Source of the DNA: Cryobacterium glaciale
Lineage (GTDB): Bacteria; Actinomycetota; Actinomycetes; Actinomycetales; Microbacteriaceae
Length of the DNA stretch: 64,000 nt
Assembly (NCBI RefSeq): GCF_004402535.1
Contig: NZ_SOEY01000008.1
Span: 186,001-250,000 of the forward strand
Direction of reading: 5' to 3'
Part shown: one piece after another, positions 1 through 9,231 of the stretch
How positions within the stretch are numbered: position 1 is the first letter of the stretch
Layout of the letters: the number at the start of each line of letters is the position of its first letter
Position numbers and translations under genes: made by a program
Notes under the pieces: generated by a model
Databases searched by the model: none
What the model saw: only the letters and a program-made list of their open reading frames with translations
What the model was told of the DNA's origin: nothing

Positions 1-2160
1 CGTGAAGAAGGCCCGGGGCACCGGTACCTGATTCAGCATTCGGCAGGGTCGGGCAAGACGAACTCGATCGCCTGGACCGCGCATCAGCTGTCGACGCTGC
101 ACCGCACCGACGGCAGCAAGGTTTTCAACTCCGTGATCGTCGTCACGGACCGCACCGTTCTGGACACCCAGTTGCAGGATGCGATCAAGCAGATCGATTC
201 CAAGACCGGCGTGGTCATCGGCATCGATAGTAAGACCGGCGGGTCGAAGTCGAGCCGGTTGGCTGAGGCGCTCACGCAGGGTGCGCAGATCATCGTCGTG
301 ACCATTCAGACGTTCCCGTTCGCGATGGCCGAGCTGGCCAAGCTCGACGGGTCCCTTGCGGGGCGCAGCTTTGCGATCATCGCCGACGAGGCGCACTCCT
401 CGCAGACGGGAACCACGTCAAACAAGGTGAAGTCGGTGCTCAACGCCGACGAGCTCGCGGATCTCGCCGACGGCGGTGAGGTCGACATGGAGGCACTGCT
501 CGCGGTCGACATGGAGTCCCGCGCGAATGCGACGAACATCTCCTACTTTGCGTACACGGCCACACCCAAGGCGAAGACCCTGGAACTCTTCGGTCGCTCC
601 GTCGACGGAGGCCTGCCGAAACCGTTCCATCTCTACACAATGCAGCAAGCCATTGAGGAGGGCTTCATCCTCGACGTGCTGCGCAACTACACGCCGTACA
701 AGGTGGCGTTCAAGCTCGCGCACAACGGTCAAGAGTATGACTCCGATGGGCCGTTGGTGGAGAAGACCCAGGCGGTCAAGGAGCTGATGCAGTGGGTTCG
801 GCTGCATGACTTCAACATCACCCAGAAGGTCGCGCTCATCATCGAGCACTACCGCGAAAACGTGGCCTGGCGCCTGAACGGCAAAGCCAAAGCGATGGTC
901 GTCACCGGATCACGCCGCGAAGTCGTGCGCTACAAGCTCGCCTTCGACGCCTACCTCAAGCGCACCGGACACACGGATGTTCGCGCTCTCGTCGCCTTCT
1001 CCGGCGAGGTTCTCGACGAGGACCTCAGCCCAGACAAGTTCACGGAAACGAGCATGAACACCGGCCTCAAAGGCCGCTCCCTACCGGAAGCGTTCAAGAC
1101 CGACAGCTTCCAAGTGATGCTCGTGGCCAACAAGTACCAGACCGGGTTCGATCAGCCGCTGCTCGTGGCCATGTACGTCGACAAGAAGCTCTCCGGTGTC
1201 ACGGCGGTGCAGACCCTGTCTCGGCTGAACCGGATGGCCAAGGGCAAAGACACCACGTATGTGCTCGACTTCGTGAACGACCCCGAGATCATTCGGGAGT
1301 CGTTCGAGCCCTACTTCAAGGACGCGCGCCTGTCGGCCGTGTCGGACCCAAACATCGTGCACGACATCAAGGGCAAGCTCGATGCCCTGCACCTCTACGA
1401 GGAGCACGAAGTGGATGCGGCGGCCTCTGTAGAGGTTTTCAAGAAGGGTAACAACGCTCTCGCCGCCGCTGTTGCGCCGGGCAAGGACAGGTTCAACAAG
1501 CGGTATGACGCGGCGGTTGAGGCCGACGACCATGAAGAGGTCGACCGGTTGGAGCTGTTCCGCAGGGACCTGACCTCGTTCATTAATGCCTACGACTTTC
1601 TGTCGCAGATCATCAACTTTGAAGACGTGTCGATTGAGAAGCACGCAATTTACTACCGGGCTCTGGCCCGCGTGATCAGTGAGAAAACACGGCGTAGCGC
1701 CATCGACCTGACCGGTGTGGCGATGATCGGTTATGGCATCAAAAAGCATGACCAGCAGAACATCAGTCTGACCGGTGATGAGGAGCTGGACCCGCTCATC
1801 GGTTCCGGGTCAAAGAGTGCCGTCGACCCAGTTCTAGCGCGTCTGCTCGAGGCCGTGAACCAGCTCAACCAGCTCTTCGACGGCGACGGGCTCACCTCCG
1901 CCGACATGATGGGTTTCTACACCCATGTGAAGGGCAAGGTCGCCGAAAACGAGAAGGTCACCACCCAGATCAAGGTCAATAGCGAGCAGCAGTTCCTGGC
2001 GAGCCCCGACCTGGGCAGCACGGTGACGAACGCAATCGTGTCGTCAGGGACCAACTTCACGGCGATGGTCGCCGAGGCCCTCACCAGCGACGACAAGCTC
2101 GCCAAGATCATCGACATCATCGGCCGAGCACTCTACCAAGACGAGCGCAACGCCGCCTAG
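1..2160 (+). CDS. hsdR: Type I restriction enzyme R subunit (HsdR), 5' end outside window
   Basis: The reading frame is open from base 1, so this is the C-terminal 719 residues of a protein that begins upstream. HsdR is the ATP-dependent translocase/nuclease subunit of type I restriction systems. The visible part starts just before a Walker A motif (HSAGSGKTNS at nt 37-66) and continues with a DEAH box (IIADEAHSS, near nt 376-402). Later come the helicase motif around QTGFDQP and the QTLSRLNR motif, typical of SF2 translocases. The N-terminal nuclease domain must lie outside the window. An internal GTG at 133 is not the real start because it falls after Walker A. No hsdM or hsdS is visible downstream, so they would have to lie upstream. 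Family assignment is firm. Confidence 0.93.
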   Translation, partial: REEGPGHRYLIQHSAGSGKTNSIAWTAHQLSTLHRTDGSKVFNSVIVVTDRTVLDTQLQDAIKQIDSKTGVVIGIDSKTGGSKSSRLAEALTQGAQIIVVTIQTFPFAMAELAKLDGSLAGRSFAIIADEAHSSQTGTTSNKVKSVLNADELADLADGGEVDMEALLAVDMESRANATNISYFAYTATPKAKTLELFGRSVDGGLPKPFHLYTMQQAIEEGFILDVLRNYTPYKVAFKLAHNGQEYDSDGPLVEKTQAVKELMQWVRLHDFNITQKVALIIEHYRENVAWRLNGKAKAMVVTGSRREVVRYKLAFDAYLKRTGHTDVRALVAFSGEVLDEDLSPDKFTETSMNTGLKGRSLPEAFKTDSFQVMLVANKYQTGFDQPLLVAMYVDKKLSGVTAVQTLSRLNRMAKGKDTTYVLDFVNDPEIIRESFEPYFKDARLSAVSDPNIVHDIKGKLDALHLYEEHEVDAAASVEVFKKGNNALAAAVAPGKDRFNKRYDAAVEADDHEEVDRLELFRRDLTSFINAYDFLSQIINFEDVSIEKHAIYYRALARVISEKTRRSAIDLTGVAMIGYGIKKHDQQNISLTGDEELDPLIGSGSKSAVDPVLARLLEAVNQLNQLFDGDGLTSADMMGFYTHVKGKVAENEKVTTQIKVNSEQQFLASPDLGSTVTNAIVSSGTNFTAMVAEALTSDDKLAKIIDIIGRALYQDERNAA

Positions 2161-2762
2161 TTGGATGTTCCAAGGCGGCAGGGAGGCCGCGTGATGGTGG
2201 GTGCGATCTGGTCTGGTCTGGCTAGTGGCGCGCCATGCAGGGTTCGGGTTTCGGACGACGTTTGACGGTGCTTGTCGGAGGCGAACTCGGTGACGGCGGG
2301 AGACCTTCGGAAGCTGATCGTCTCCGTGCCCGCACTGAGGTCACACTTCTTTCGCTCGTTGGCTAGAAGTGTGACCAATCGTCGCCACGGAGGCCCCGAA
2401 GTACAGAGGTTCGCGAAAGAGCCGGGCCCTGAGTCTCGAATTCCACGAGAACAAATAAAAAGTCTCGGTATGAATGATTAAAGTCTTGATTGCCTTGAGA
2501 ACTGACAAAAACTGTCAGTTCTCACGGTAATCAAGACTGTTTGACCTAATCGAGATCACGTCTTTACTGGCCTCGGGCTTCGCCGGCTGCGGCATGGCCT
2601 CTCACGGCTATCGAGACTGCGCCCGACGCCGGCGGCGCCACACCCGCATGTTTACGCGGCAAATGGGCAGCGTCAGCCTCCGTCAGCGAACCAGTCTCGA
2701 TTACGTTGACGCGAGTCTCGATTACCTTGCGAAACGACAAAAACGCGAGTGGGCTTGAACGG
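2161..2762. other. Gene-free stretch between hsdR and tRNA-Gly
   Basis: About 600 bp without a convincing gene. Short open frames exist (for example 2272-2481) but show mixed codon use and no ribosome binding site. The second half holds a repeat family described separately. The base composition from about 2440 to 2540 is clearly more AT-rich than the neighbouring genes. It lies at the 3' side of a tRNA gene and next to a restriction gene, as expected for the edge of an acquired island. No integrase or att duplication is seen inside the window. Confidence 0.6.
2482..2750. repeat. Family of short repeats, five copies, one pair forming a 26-bp-arm hairpin
   Basis: A unit close to AGTCTYGATTRCCKTG occurs five times: forward at 2482-2497, 2693-2708 and 2714-2729, and reversed at 2523-2538 and 2603-2618. 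The first two form an inverted repeat with 26-nt arms (2482-2507 and 2513-2538), two mismatches and a 5-nt loop AAAAC. The copy at 2714 also repeats the following GACAAAAAC segment of the first copy, giving about 37 nt of similarity. The copies at 2693 and 2714 are 21 bp apart. The long stem could act as a terminator after hsdR, but that does not explain the extra copies. Confidence 0.75.
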
Positions 2763-2833
2763 AGCGGATGACGGGAATCGAACCCGCGCTATCAGCTTGG
2801 GAAGCTGAAGTTCTACCATTGAACTACATCCGC
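2763..2833 (-). tRNA. tRNA-Gly (anticodon CCC)
   Basis: On the minus strand a full cloverleaf can be drawn: acceptor arms GCGGATG and CATCCGC, D stem GTTC/GAAC, anticodon stem TCAGC/GCTGA around the loop TTCCCAA, and the T arm with TTCGATT. The loop gives anticodon CCC, reading GGG glycine codons. The discriminator base is U. CCA is not encoded, as is usual in actinobacteria. Its 3' end points toward the hsdR side, the side on which tRNA-targeting integrases insert. Confidence 0.95.
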
Positions 2834-2904
2834 GCGCCCGACCGTGAGTGAACAACAATCGGAACCGTGCCAGCATATCAACCCCGCGCGGCTAGGCTGG
2901 CACC

Positions 2905-3486
2905 GTGCTGCTCTCCGATCGCGATATCAAAGCTGAACTCGACGCTGGACGAATCGGTTTGGAGCCGCTCGACCCCGCTATGGTCCAACCGTCGAGCATC
3001 GATGTGCGCCTCGACCGCCTGTTTCGGCTGTTCGACAATCACAAGTACGCCTACATCGATCCGGCCGAAGACCAGCCAGAGCTGACCCATCTCATTGAGA
3101 CCAAGCCAGACGAGCCCTTCATTCTGCACCCGGGCGAGTTCGTGCTCGGCGCCACCTACGAGCGGGTCACCCTGCCGGACAATGTGGCCGCCCGGCTCGA
3201 GGGCAAGAGTTCGCTCGGTCGCCTCGGCCTGCTCACGCACTCGACCGCCGGCTTCATCGACCCCGGGTTCTCTGGCCACGTCACGCTCGAGCTCAGCAAC
3301 GTCGCGACCTTGCCGATCAAGCTGTGGCCCGGAATGAAGATCGGCCAGCTGTGCTTCTTTCAGCTCAGCTCCCCGGCCGAGAAACCGTACGGCTCGAGCG
3401 AATACGGCTCCCGCTATCAGGGCCAGCGCGGCCCGACCGCCTCGCGCTCGTTCCAGAATTTTCACCGCACCACGATCGACCGCTGA
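2905..3486 (+). CDS. dcd: dCTP deaminase (possibly bifunctional dCTP deaminase/dUTPase)
   Basis: 193 residues, normal length for Dcd, which deaminates dCTP to dUTP in thymidylate synthesis. It has a GTG start ([13 protein letters not shown]). Key family motifs are visible: PSSIDVRLD near residue 30, then [20 protein letters not shown] (about 111-130), which holds the active-site serine/arginine and glutamate region, and the C-terminal [11 protein letters not shown] phosphate-binding segment. Mycobacterial homologues are bifunctional and also hydrolyse dUTP to dUMP; the same may apply here, but sequence alone does not prove it. It stands alone between the tRNA and a hypothetical gene. Confidence 0.95.
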   Translation: MLLSDRDIKAELDAGRIGLEPLDPAMVQPSSIDVRLDRLFRLFDNHKYAYIDPAEDQPELTHLIETKPDEPFILHPGEFVLGATYERVTLPDNVAARLEGKSSLGRLGLLTHSTAGFIDPGFSGHVTLELSNVATLPIKLWPGMKIGQLCFFQLSSPAEKPYGSSEYGSRYQGQRGPTASRSFQNFHRTTIDR

Positions 3487-3571
3487 CCCCACCAGAACGT
3501 GCGAGCGGATGCCGGCGGGCCGAGCAACCGTAGTACGTCGAACGTAACCTCCAGTCGGGTAAAATCTGAAT

Positions 3572-4093
3572 ATGACCTCCATGCCCACCCGCTTCGACGA
3601 GGCGCTCATCGCGCACGGCCCCACGCCGGCATACCCAGGGCGCATGCACCGCTTCGGCCAGCTGGTCGGCTCTTGGGCCGCCAAAGGCTTCCGCCTCGAC
3701 GAGACCACGGGCGAATGGATCGAACGTGACTTCGTCTGGATGGTCGAATTCATCCTCGATGGTCGGGCGGTGCAAGACGTCGAGATCGTCGCGAGTACGA
3801 CGCATCCGTCGGGATTTGAAACCGTCGCCACCACCGTGCGCGTCTACGACCCGTTTGCCGGTGCCTGGCGTGTCAGCTACTTCGCCCCGGTACTCGGCGA
3901 ATATTGCCAGCTCATCGCCACCCCGTACCGCCACGGCGTGCGGCAGGAGGGCACCCGCACCGACGGCCGCCCCATCCGCTGGAACTTCACCGCCATCACC
4001 CCCGACAGCTACAACTGGGAAGGCTGGGTCTCGGCCGACGAGGGTGCGACCTGGCAACTGATCGAACACAACGAGGCCACCCGCATCCGCTAG
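3572..4093 (+). CDS. Conserved hypothetical protein, DUF1579/lipocalin-like
   Basis: 173 residues, no signal peptide or membrane segment. The composition suggests an all-beta fold: alternating strands rich in W, Y and F such as VWMVEFILDGRAV, WRVSYFAP and YNWEGWVSADEGATW. The arrangement (RFGQLVGSW near the N-terminus, several beta strands, ending WQLIEHNEATRIR) resembles DUF1579-type or small lipocalin-like proteins that bind a small ligand, but I do not recognise a specific family. The ATG at 3572 precedes MPTRFDEAL. It is convergent with the PEP-mutase-like gene, about 45 bp away. Confidence 0.75.
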   Translation: MTSMPTRFDEALIAHGPTPAYPGRMHRFGQLVGSWAAKGFRLDETTGEWIERDFVWMVEFILDGRAVQDVEIVASTTHPSGFETVATTVRVYDPFAGAWRVSYFAPVLGEYCQLIATPYRHGVRQEGTRTDGRPIRWNFTAITPDSYNWEGWVSADEGATWQLIEHNEATRIR

Positions 4094-4139
4094 CCGGGAA
4101 CGACGAGCGGATGCCGACGGCCCCCGTTGATAGGACGGC

Positions 4140-4940
4140 CTATAGTTTGAACTTGAAGCCGAGGTCGGCGGGGTACTCTCCGAGCGCGGTGAGGTTCGCG
4201 GCTGCGGATTGCAGGGCCGCGAGGGTGAGGCCGAGCGTGCCGGGGCCGAAGCTGACCCGGGAGATGCCCAGCTCGGCGAGGCGCGCGAGCGGCACGAGCC
4301 CGGGGGCGCCGATCACGGAGATTTTGCCATGGACCTGCTCGATGGCGCGCGACACCTTGTCTTCGTCGGTCAAACCGAGGAAGAAGATCAGGTCGGCACC
4401 GGCCCCCAGGTAAGCGTTGGCGCGGGCGACGGCCTCGTCCCAGTCGCCTCCGCCGGCGAGGGTGTCGACCCGGGCGTTGATGACGAGCGGAATCCCGCTC
4501 TGGTCGGCGCCGGCTCGGGCGGCGGCTACGCGAGCGGCGGCCGTCTCGATGTCGAACTGAGGGGCCTTGGCGGCGCCGACCGAGTCCTCGATGTTGATGC
4601 CGACGATGCCGGATTCCTCGATGAGGCGACGCACGTTGCGGGTGACGCCGACGGCATCCGGTGCGTAGCCCTTCTCGAAGTCGGCCGAGACCGGCAGGTC
4701 GACGGCACCGGCGATGATCGTGGCGGCAATGATGGCCTCGTCGAGCGAGAGGCCCTCCCCGTCTTGCAGGCCGCGCACGTTCGAAATGGAGTGGCTCGCG
4801 GTGGCGAGGGCCTTGACGCCGGGAGTATCGGCCACGACCTTGGCGGTGATGGCATCCCAGACGTTGGTCACGATGAGGGGCTCGCCGGGCACGTGCAGCG
4901 AGAGCAGGAGTTCGGCTTTCTGGAGCTGGGTAAGTGTCAT
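4140..4940 (-). CDS. Isocitrate lyase/PEP mutase superfamily protein
   Basis: 266 residues with the alpha/beta-barrel layout of the PEP mutase/2-methylisocitrate lyase superfamily, whose members make or break C-C or P-C bonds of 2-oxo acids using Mg2+. Visible signatures are VTNVWDAITAKVV (residues about 20-32), VSADFEKGYA (about 83-92), GINIEDS (about 111-117) with the acidic metal ligands, and NARVDTLAGG (about 156-165). The KKCGH signature of true isocitrate lyases is absent. That places it in the poorly defined subgroup seen in many actinobacteria, so the substrate is unknown. A GTG-rich upstream region shows no operon partner; the next gene upstream on this strand is the MFS transporter. 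Confidence 0.85.
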   Translation of the reverse strand: MTLTQLQKAELLLSLHVPGEPLIVTNVWDAITAKVVADTPGVKALATASHSISNVRGLQDGEGLSLDEAIIAATIIAGAVDLPVSADFEKGYAPDAVGVTRNVRRLIEESGIVGINIEDSVGAAKAPQFDIETAAARVAAARAGADQSGIPLVINARVDTLAGGGDWDEAVARANAYLGAGADLIFFLGLTDEDKVSRAIEQVHGKISVIGAPGLVPLARLAELGISRVSFGPGTLGLTLAALQSAAANLTALGEYPADLGFKFKL

Positions 4941-5118
4941 GCGTTTCAGTCTGACCGGCGGGTGCCGCCTCCGCGAGGGGGGACAGCCTCAGTTCAGCGG
5001 ATGCTCAGGTAACCGCGGGCTGGCGCCCAGTCCGCGGCGCGGCTGCGCGACCGACGCGCGGTTCGTGGACTGCCGGGGTCTGAGCACATTCTCGATCGTC
5101 GGCGGGCTGCTCCGGGTA

Positions 5119-6507
5119 TCAGTCGATCTGCTGCTGCGTGGTCTTCACTGGCATGAGCAGGATCAGCCCGAGCAACAGCACGAGCATGATCCCGACGATG
5201 CCCCAGCGGGTGTCGCCGGCGATCGCCACGGCGACACCGAACAGGGTCGGTGCGAGAAAACTCACCGCGCGGCCGGTCGTGGCGTAGAGGCCGAAGATTT
5301 CGCCCTCGCGCCCGGCCGGGGTGATGCGGGCCAAAAAGGACCGTCCAGAGGATTGGATCGGGCCGACGAAGAGGCAGAGGAAGAGGCCGACGATCCAGAA
5401 GCCGATTTTTGCGTCGCCGACGAACAAGACCGCCGAACCGCCGATGACGAGGCAGGCCAGCGAGAAGGCGATGACCGCCTTGGCGCCGAACCGGTCGTCG
5501 ACCCAGCCGCCGATGAACGTTCCAACGCCGGCCACGACGTTGGCGGCGATGCCGAACAGCAACACCTCGGTGAACGTGAACCCGAACACCTGCGCGGCGA
5601 TGATGGCGCCGAAGGTGAAGATGGCGGCCAGGCCGTCACGAAAAACGGCACTGGCCAGCAGAAAGCGCAGCACATTCGGGTTGTTGCGCCAGAGCGCCGT
5701 GATGGTGCGCCACAAAAGGCGGTAGGAGTCGAGGAAGTCGATCCGCTCGGCACCGAACCGGCGCGGTATCTCGGGAACTTTGAGGAGCAGGGGCAGGGCG
5801 AAGATGCCGAACCACACGGCGGCCACGACGATCGCGAGGCGCACGTCGAGCGACCCGCCGGCCTCACCCGTTGGCAGCCCGATCAGCCCGCGGGCGGCGT
5901 CGTCGCCGAAGTTGAACAGAAAGCCCGCGAGCAGAATGATGAGCAGCACGATGCCGCCCATGTAGCCCATGCCCCAGCCGAAACCGGAGACGCGGCCGAC
6001 CGTTTTGGGCGTGGACACCTGCACGAGCATGGCGTTGTTGTTGACCGCGGCGAACTCGAAGAACACGTTGCCCGCCGCGAGCAGCGCGGCTCCGAGCCAC
6101 AAATAGCTCGGGAACGGTTCCACGAAGAACATGCCGAGCATGCAGGCCACGACGAGAAAGCTGTTGACGCCGAGCCAGAACTTGCGCCGGCCAGAACCGT
6201 CGGAGCGTTGCCCGATCACGGGGGCAGCGATGGCCACGAGGACGCCTGCAATCGCGAGGGCCCACGAAATGGTGGCGGCATTCTCGGCCAGCGCCCGCAC
6301 GAGCGCGGGGTCCTTCGCATTGTCACCGGCCGCTTCGCGGATTGCCGGATCGACGAACAGGCCGCTCGCCAGGTAGGTGCTGAAGACGAAAGTCGTGACT
6401 ACCGCGTTGAAAGCCGCCGATCCCCAGTCCCAGAACGCCCAGGCCACCACCCGACCACGCGTCGGAGGAGCACCCGCGTCTATGGCGACAGTCTCGGTCA
6501 TGTGCAC
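5119..6507 (-). CDS. MFS transporter, UMF1 (Atg22-like) family
   Basis: 462 residues with about twelve hydrophobic segments, an inner-membrane transporter. The N-terminus carries WAFWDWGSAAFNAVVTTFVFSTYL, the hallmark of the UMF1 family related to fungal vacuolar effluxer Atg22. IGQRSDGSGRRK between early helices is the MFS loop motif. The GTG at 6507 has a GGAG nine bases upstream and is preferred to the ATG at 6501. Substrate unknown; amino-acid or drug efflux has been suggested for relatives. It is divergent from the dnaK operon, so the HAIR at 6579-6605 lies only about 72 bp from its start and could affect both. Confidence 0.88.
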   Translation of the reverse strand: MHMTETVAIDAGAPPTRGRVVAWAFWDWGSAAFNAVVTTFVFSTYLASGLFVDPAIREAAGDNAKDPALVRALAENAATISWALAIAGVLVAIAAPVIGQRSDGSGRRKFWLGVNSFLVVACMLGMFFVEPFPSYLWLGAALLAAGNVFFEFAAVNNNAMLVQVSTPKTVGRVSGFGWGMGYMGGIVLLIILLAGFLFNFGDDAARGLIGLPTGEAGGSLDVRLAIVVAAVWFGIFALPLLLKVPEIPRRFGAERIDFLDSYRLLWRTITALWRNNPNVLRFLLASAVFRDGLAAIFTFGAIIAAQVFGFTFTEVLLFGIAANVVAGVGTFIGGWVDDRFGAKAVIAFSLACLVIGGSAVLFVGDAKIGFWIVGLFLCLFVGPIQSSGRSFLARITPAGREGEIFGLYATTGRAVSFLAPTLFGVAVAIAGDTRWGIVGIMLVLLLGLILLMPVKTTQQQID

Positions 6508-6578
6508 AATCTACTGCTCCGGGGTAACGATCGGGCTTTGTCTCCCGTCGCCGCTGACGCGGCGGCATCCGCTCATTA

Positions 6579-6605
6579 AAAGTTGAGTCACTCACACTCA
6601 ACTTT
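6579..6605. promoter_or_regulatory. HAIR element 1 (HspR operator), upstream copy
   Basis: Perfect inverted repeat with arms AAAGTTGAGT (6579-6588) and ACTCAACTTT (6596-6605) and a 7-nt spacer. It matches the HAIR consensus CTTGAGT-N7-ACTCAAG except for G in place of C at the first arm position and its partner. HspR, encoded at the end of the operon, is the expected ligand. It sits just upstream of the -35 box of the dnaK promoter. Confidence 0.88.
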
Positions 6606-6617
6606 CAGGCGCAGAAA

Positions 6618-6666
6618 TTGACAGGGATGAAACGACTCTGGAATACTTGAGTCATCGAGACTCAAG
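6618..6666 (+). promoter_or_regulatory. dnaK promoter with overlapping HAIR element 2
   Basis: A TTGACA -35 box (6618-6623) is followed after 17 bp by GAATAC (6641-6646) as -10. A consensus HAIR, CTTGAGT (6646-6652), 7-nt spacer, ACTCAAG (6660-6666), begins at the end of the -10 box and covers the start site. An extra CTTGAG half site follows at 6668. Binding of HspR here would block initiation. This fits the known negative control of actinobacterial dnaK operons. An AAGGAG ribosome site for dnaK lies at 6705-6710. Confidence 0.9.
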
Positions 6667-6720
6667 TCTTGAGATTACTTTGCGGTTCGTTTCGCACATC
6701 ATTGAAGGAGAACAACCCAC

Positions 6721-8595
6721 ATGGCTCGTGCAGTAGGTATTGACCTCGGAACCACCAACTCTGTGGTGGCCGTGCTCGAAGGTGGAGAACCCACCGTCAT
6801 CGCCAACGCTGAAGGCTTGCGCACCACCCCCTCGGTGGTCGCGTTCACCAAGGACGGCGAGGTGCTCGTCGGGGAAACCGCCAAGCGCCAGAACGTCACC
6901 AACGTCGACCGCACCATCTCCAGCGTCAAGCGCCACATGGGCACCGACTGGAACGTCGCCATCGACGACAAGAAGTACACCCCGCAGGAGATCTCGGCAC
7001 GTATCCTCGCCAAGCTCAAGCGTGACGCTGAGCAGTACCTGGGCGAGAAGGTCACCGACGCCGTCGTGACCGTGCCCGCGTACTTCAACGACGCCGAGCG
7101 CCAGGCCACCAAGGAGGCCGGCGAAATCGCCGGACTCAACGTGCTGCGTATCATCAACGAGCCCACCGCCGCCGCTCTCGCCTACGGCCTCGACAAGGGC
7201 AAGGAAGACGAGCTCATCCTGGTCTTCGACCTCGGAGGCGGAACCTTCGACGTGTCGCTGCTCGAGGTGGGCAAGGACGACGACTTCTCCACCATCCAGG
7301 TGCGTTCGACCGCCGGCGACAACCGCCTCGGCGGCGACGACTGGGACCAGCGCATCGTTGATCACCTGATCAAGCGCTTCAAGGAGACCACGGGCGTCGA
7401 CGTCTCCAAGGACAAGATCGCCAAGCAGCGTCTCAAGGAAGCCGCCGAGCAGGCCAAGAAGGAACTCTCGTCAAGCATGTCGACGAGCATCCAACTGCCC
7501 TACCTGTCGCTCACTGAAAACGGCCCGGCCAACCTCGACGAGACGCTCACCCGCGCCCAGTTCGAGAAGATGACCGAAGACCTGCTCGACCGCACCAAGA
7601 AGCCCTTCCAGGACGTCATCCGTGAGGCCGGCGTCAAGGTCGGCGACATCGCCCACGTCGTTCTCGTCGGTGGTTCCACCCGCATGCCCGCCGTGTACGA
7701 GCTCGTCAAGAGCGAGACCGGCGGCAAGGACCCGAACAAGGGCGTCAACCCGGACGAGGTCGTCGCCGTCGGCGCCGCACTGCAGGCCGGCGTGCTGAAG
7801 GGCGAGCGGAAGGACGTTCTGCTCATCGACGTCACCCCGCTGAGCCTCGGCATCGAGACCAAGGGCGGCATCATGACGCGCCTGATCGAGCGCAACACGG
7901 CCATTCCGACCAAGCGCAGCGAAACCTTCACGACGGCCGACGACAACCAGCCGTCTGTCGCGATCCAGGTGTTCCAGGGCGAGCGCGAGTTCACCCGCGA
8001 CAACAAGAACCTCGGAACCTTCGAACTCACCGGAATCGCACCGGCACCGCGTGGCATTCCGCAGGTCGAGGTCACCTTCGACATCGACGCCAACGGAATC
8101 GTGCACGTGTCCGCCAAGGACAAGGGCACCGGAACTGAGCAGTCGATGACCATCACGGGCGGATCCTCGCTGGCGAAGGAAGACATTGAGCGCATGGTGC
8201 GCGAGGGTGAAGAGCACGCCGCCGAAGACAAGCGCCTGCGCGAAGTCGCCGAGACCCGCAACACGGCCGAGCAGCTCGCCTACTCGATCGAGAAGCTGAT
8301 CAAGGACAACGTCGACAAGCTGCCCGAAGACGTGAAGAATGAGGTGCAGGCCGATGTCGACACTCTCAAGTCCGCTCTCGCCGGCGACGACGACGACGCG
8401 GTGAAGACCGCGTTCGACAAGCTCAACGAAAGCCAGGGCAAGCTCGGCGAAGCCATTTACAAGTCCAGCCAGGCGGATGCCGCAGCCGGGTCCGACGAGG
8501 CCGGCGCCGACGAGACTCCTGCCGACGAGAACAAAGACGAAGATGTTGTCGACGCCGAGGTTGTTGACGACGACGAAGACGAGAAGAAGAAGTAG
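6721..8595 (+). CDS. dnaK: Molecular chaperone DnaK (Hsp70)
   Basis: 624 residues, full length. It has the N-terminal ATPase domain with [13 protein letters not shown] (about 6-18), [16 protein letters not shown] (about 167-182) and the [13 protein letters not shown] motif (about 311-323). The substrate-binding domain contains [14 protein letters not shown], and the helical lid ends in an acidic tail rich in D and E, closing EDEKKK. It folds and refolds proteins with DnaJ and GrpE and acts as HspR co-repressor in actinobacteria. First gene of a four-gene operon, with grpE 9 nt downstream. Expression should be set by the two HAIR operators in front. Confidence 0.98.
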   Translation: MARAVGIDLGTTNSVVAVLEGGEPTVIANAEGLRTTPSVVAFTKDGEVLVGETAKRQNVTNVDRTISSVKRHMGTDWNVAIDDKKYTPQEISARILAKLKRDAEQYLGEKVTDAVVTVPAYFNDAERQATKEAGEIAGLNVLRIINEPTAAALAYGLDKGKEDELILVFDLGGGTFDVSLLEVGKDDDFSTIQVRSTAGDNRLGGDDWDQRIVDHLIKRFKETTGVDVSKDKIAKQRLKEAAEQAKKELSSSMSTSIQLPYLSLTENGPANLDETLTRAQFEKMTEDLLDRTKKPFQDVIREAGVKVGDIAHVVLVGGSTRMPAVYELVKSETGGKDPNKGVNPDEVVAVGAALQAGVLKGERKDVLLIDVTPLSLGIETKGGIMTRLIERNTAIPTKRSETFTTADDNQPSVAIQVFQGEREFTRDNKNLGTFELTGIAPAPRGIPQVEVTFDIDANGIVHVSAKDKGTGTEQSMTITGGSSLAKEDIERMVREGEEHAAEDKRLREVAETRNTAEQLAYSIEKLIKDNVDKLPEDVKNEVQADVDTLKSALAGDDDDAVKTAFDKLNESQGKLGEAIYKSSQADAAAGSDEAGADETPADENKDEDVVDAEVVDDDEDEKKK

Positions 8596-8604
8596 GCCGC
8601 AACT

Positions 8605-9231
8605 ATGGCTGATAAGAAACATCCAGACAACGACGCTGCGGGGGTGCCCGATGACGGCACCGCCGCGGCCGGCGTGGGCGTCCCTGCAGAAGAAGCGCCC
8701 GTTGGGGCATCCGCTGCTGACGGAGACGCCGCGGCCTCGGCCGACGGGATCGAAGAAGACGAACTGACCGTTCAGGACATTCTGGACGCGGCAGAGCGTG
8801 AAGTAGCGGAACCGACGAGCGAACATCTCGCCGACCTCAAGCGAGTGACGGCCGAGTACGCCAACTACCGTCGGCGCACCGAAGCCAACCGCGCCATCGA
8901 GAAAGAGCGCGTGACCGGGGATATCGTCAAGGTGCTGATTCCGGTACTCGACGACATCTACCGTGCTGAGAAGCACGGCGATCTCGTGCCCGACTCCGCC
9001 TTCGCCACGATCGCGGCCAAGCTGCGAGCGAGCGTTGAACGCCTCGGCCTGACCTCCTTCGGCACGGTCGGCGACCCATTCGACCCGACCATGCACGAGG
9101 CGATTTTCCAGCAGCCGAGTGCGGCCGTCGACACCGAAACCGTCGGCGACGTCGCGGAGACGGGGTACTACCTCGGCTCCACGCTGCTGCGCGCGGCCAA
9201 GGTCGTCGTTCAGGTACCGAGCGATGGCTAG
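8605..9231 (+). CDS. grpE: Nucleotide exchange factor GrpE
   Basis: 208 residues. It has an acidic, low-complexity N-terminal third (to about residue 55), then the coiled-coil helix with LADLKRVTAEYANYRRRTE, and the C-terminal beta domain including PVLDDIYRAEKHGDL and FDPTMHEAIFQ, the GrpE signature region. It exchanges ADP for ATP on DnaK. It starts 9 nt after dnaK and overlaps dnaJ by 8 nt, so translation is probably coupled. Confidence 0.96.
   Translation: MADKKHPDNDAAGVPDDGTAAAGVGVPAEEAPVGASAADGDAAASADGIEEDELTVQDILDAAEREVAEPTSEHLADLKRVTAEYANYRRRTEANRAIEKERVTGDIVKVLIPVLDDIYRAEKHGDLVPDSAFATIAAKLRASVERLGLTSFGTVGDPFDPTMHEAIFQQPSAAVDTETVGDVAETGYYLGSTLLRAAKVVVQVPSDG

Noticed and set aside
2272..2481. 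69-codon open frame between hsdR and tRNA-Gly
   Set aside because: No ribosome site, mixed codon use, and it runs into the repeat region.
2482..2750. CRISPR array
   Set aside because: Units are too few, unevenly spaced and in both orientations; no spacers and no cas genes.
4714..6579. Very long plus-strand open frame over the PEP-mutase-like and MFS genes
   Set aside because: It is antisense to two well-supported genes; long opposite frames are usual at high GC.
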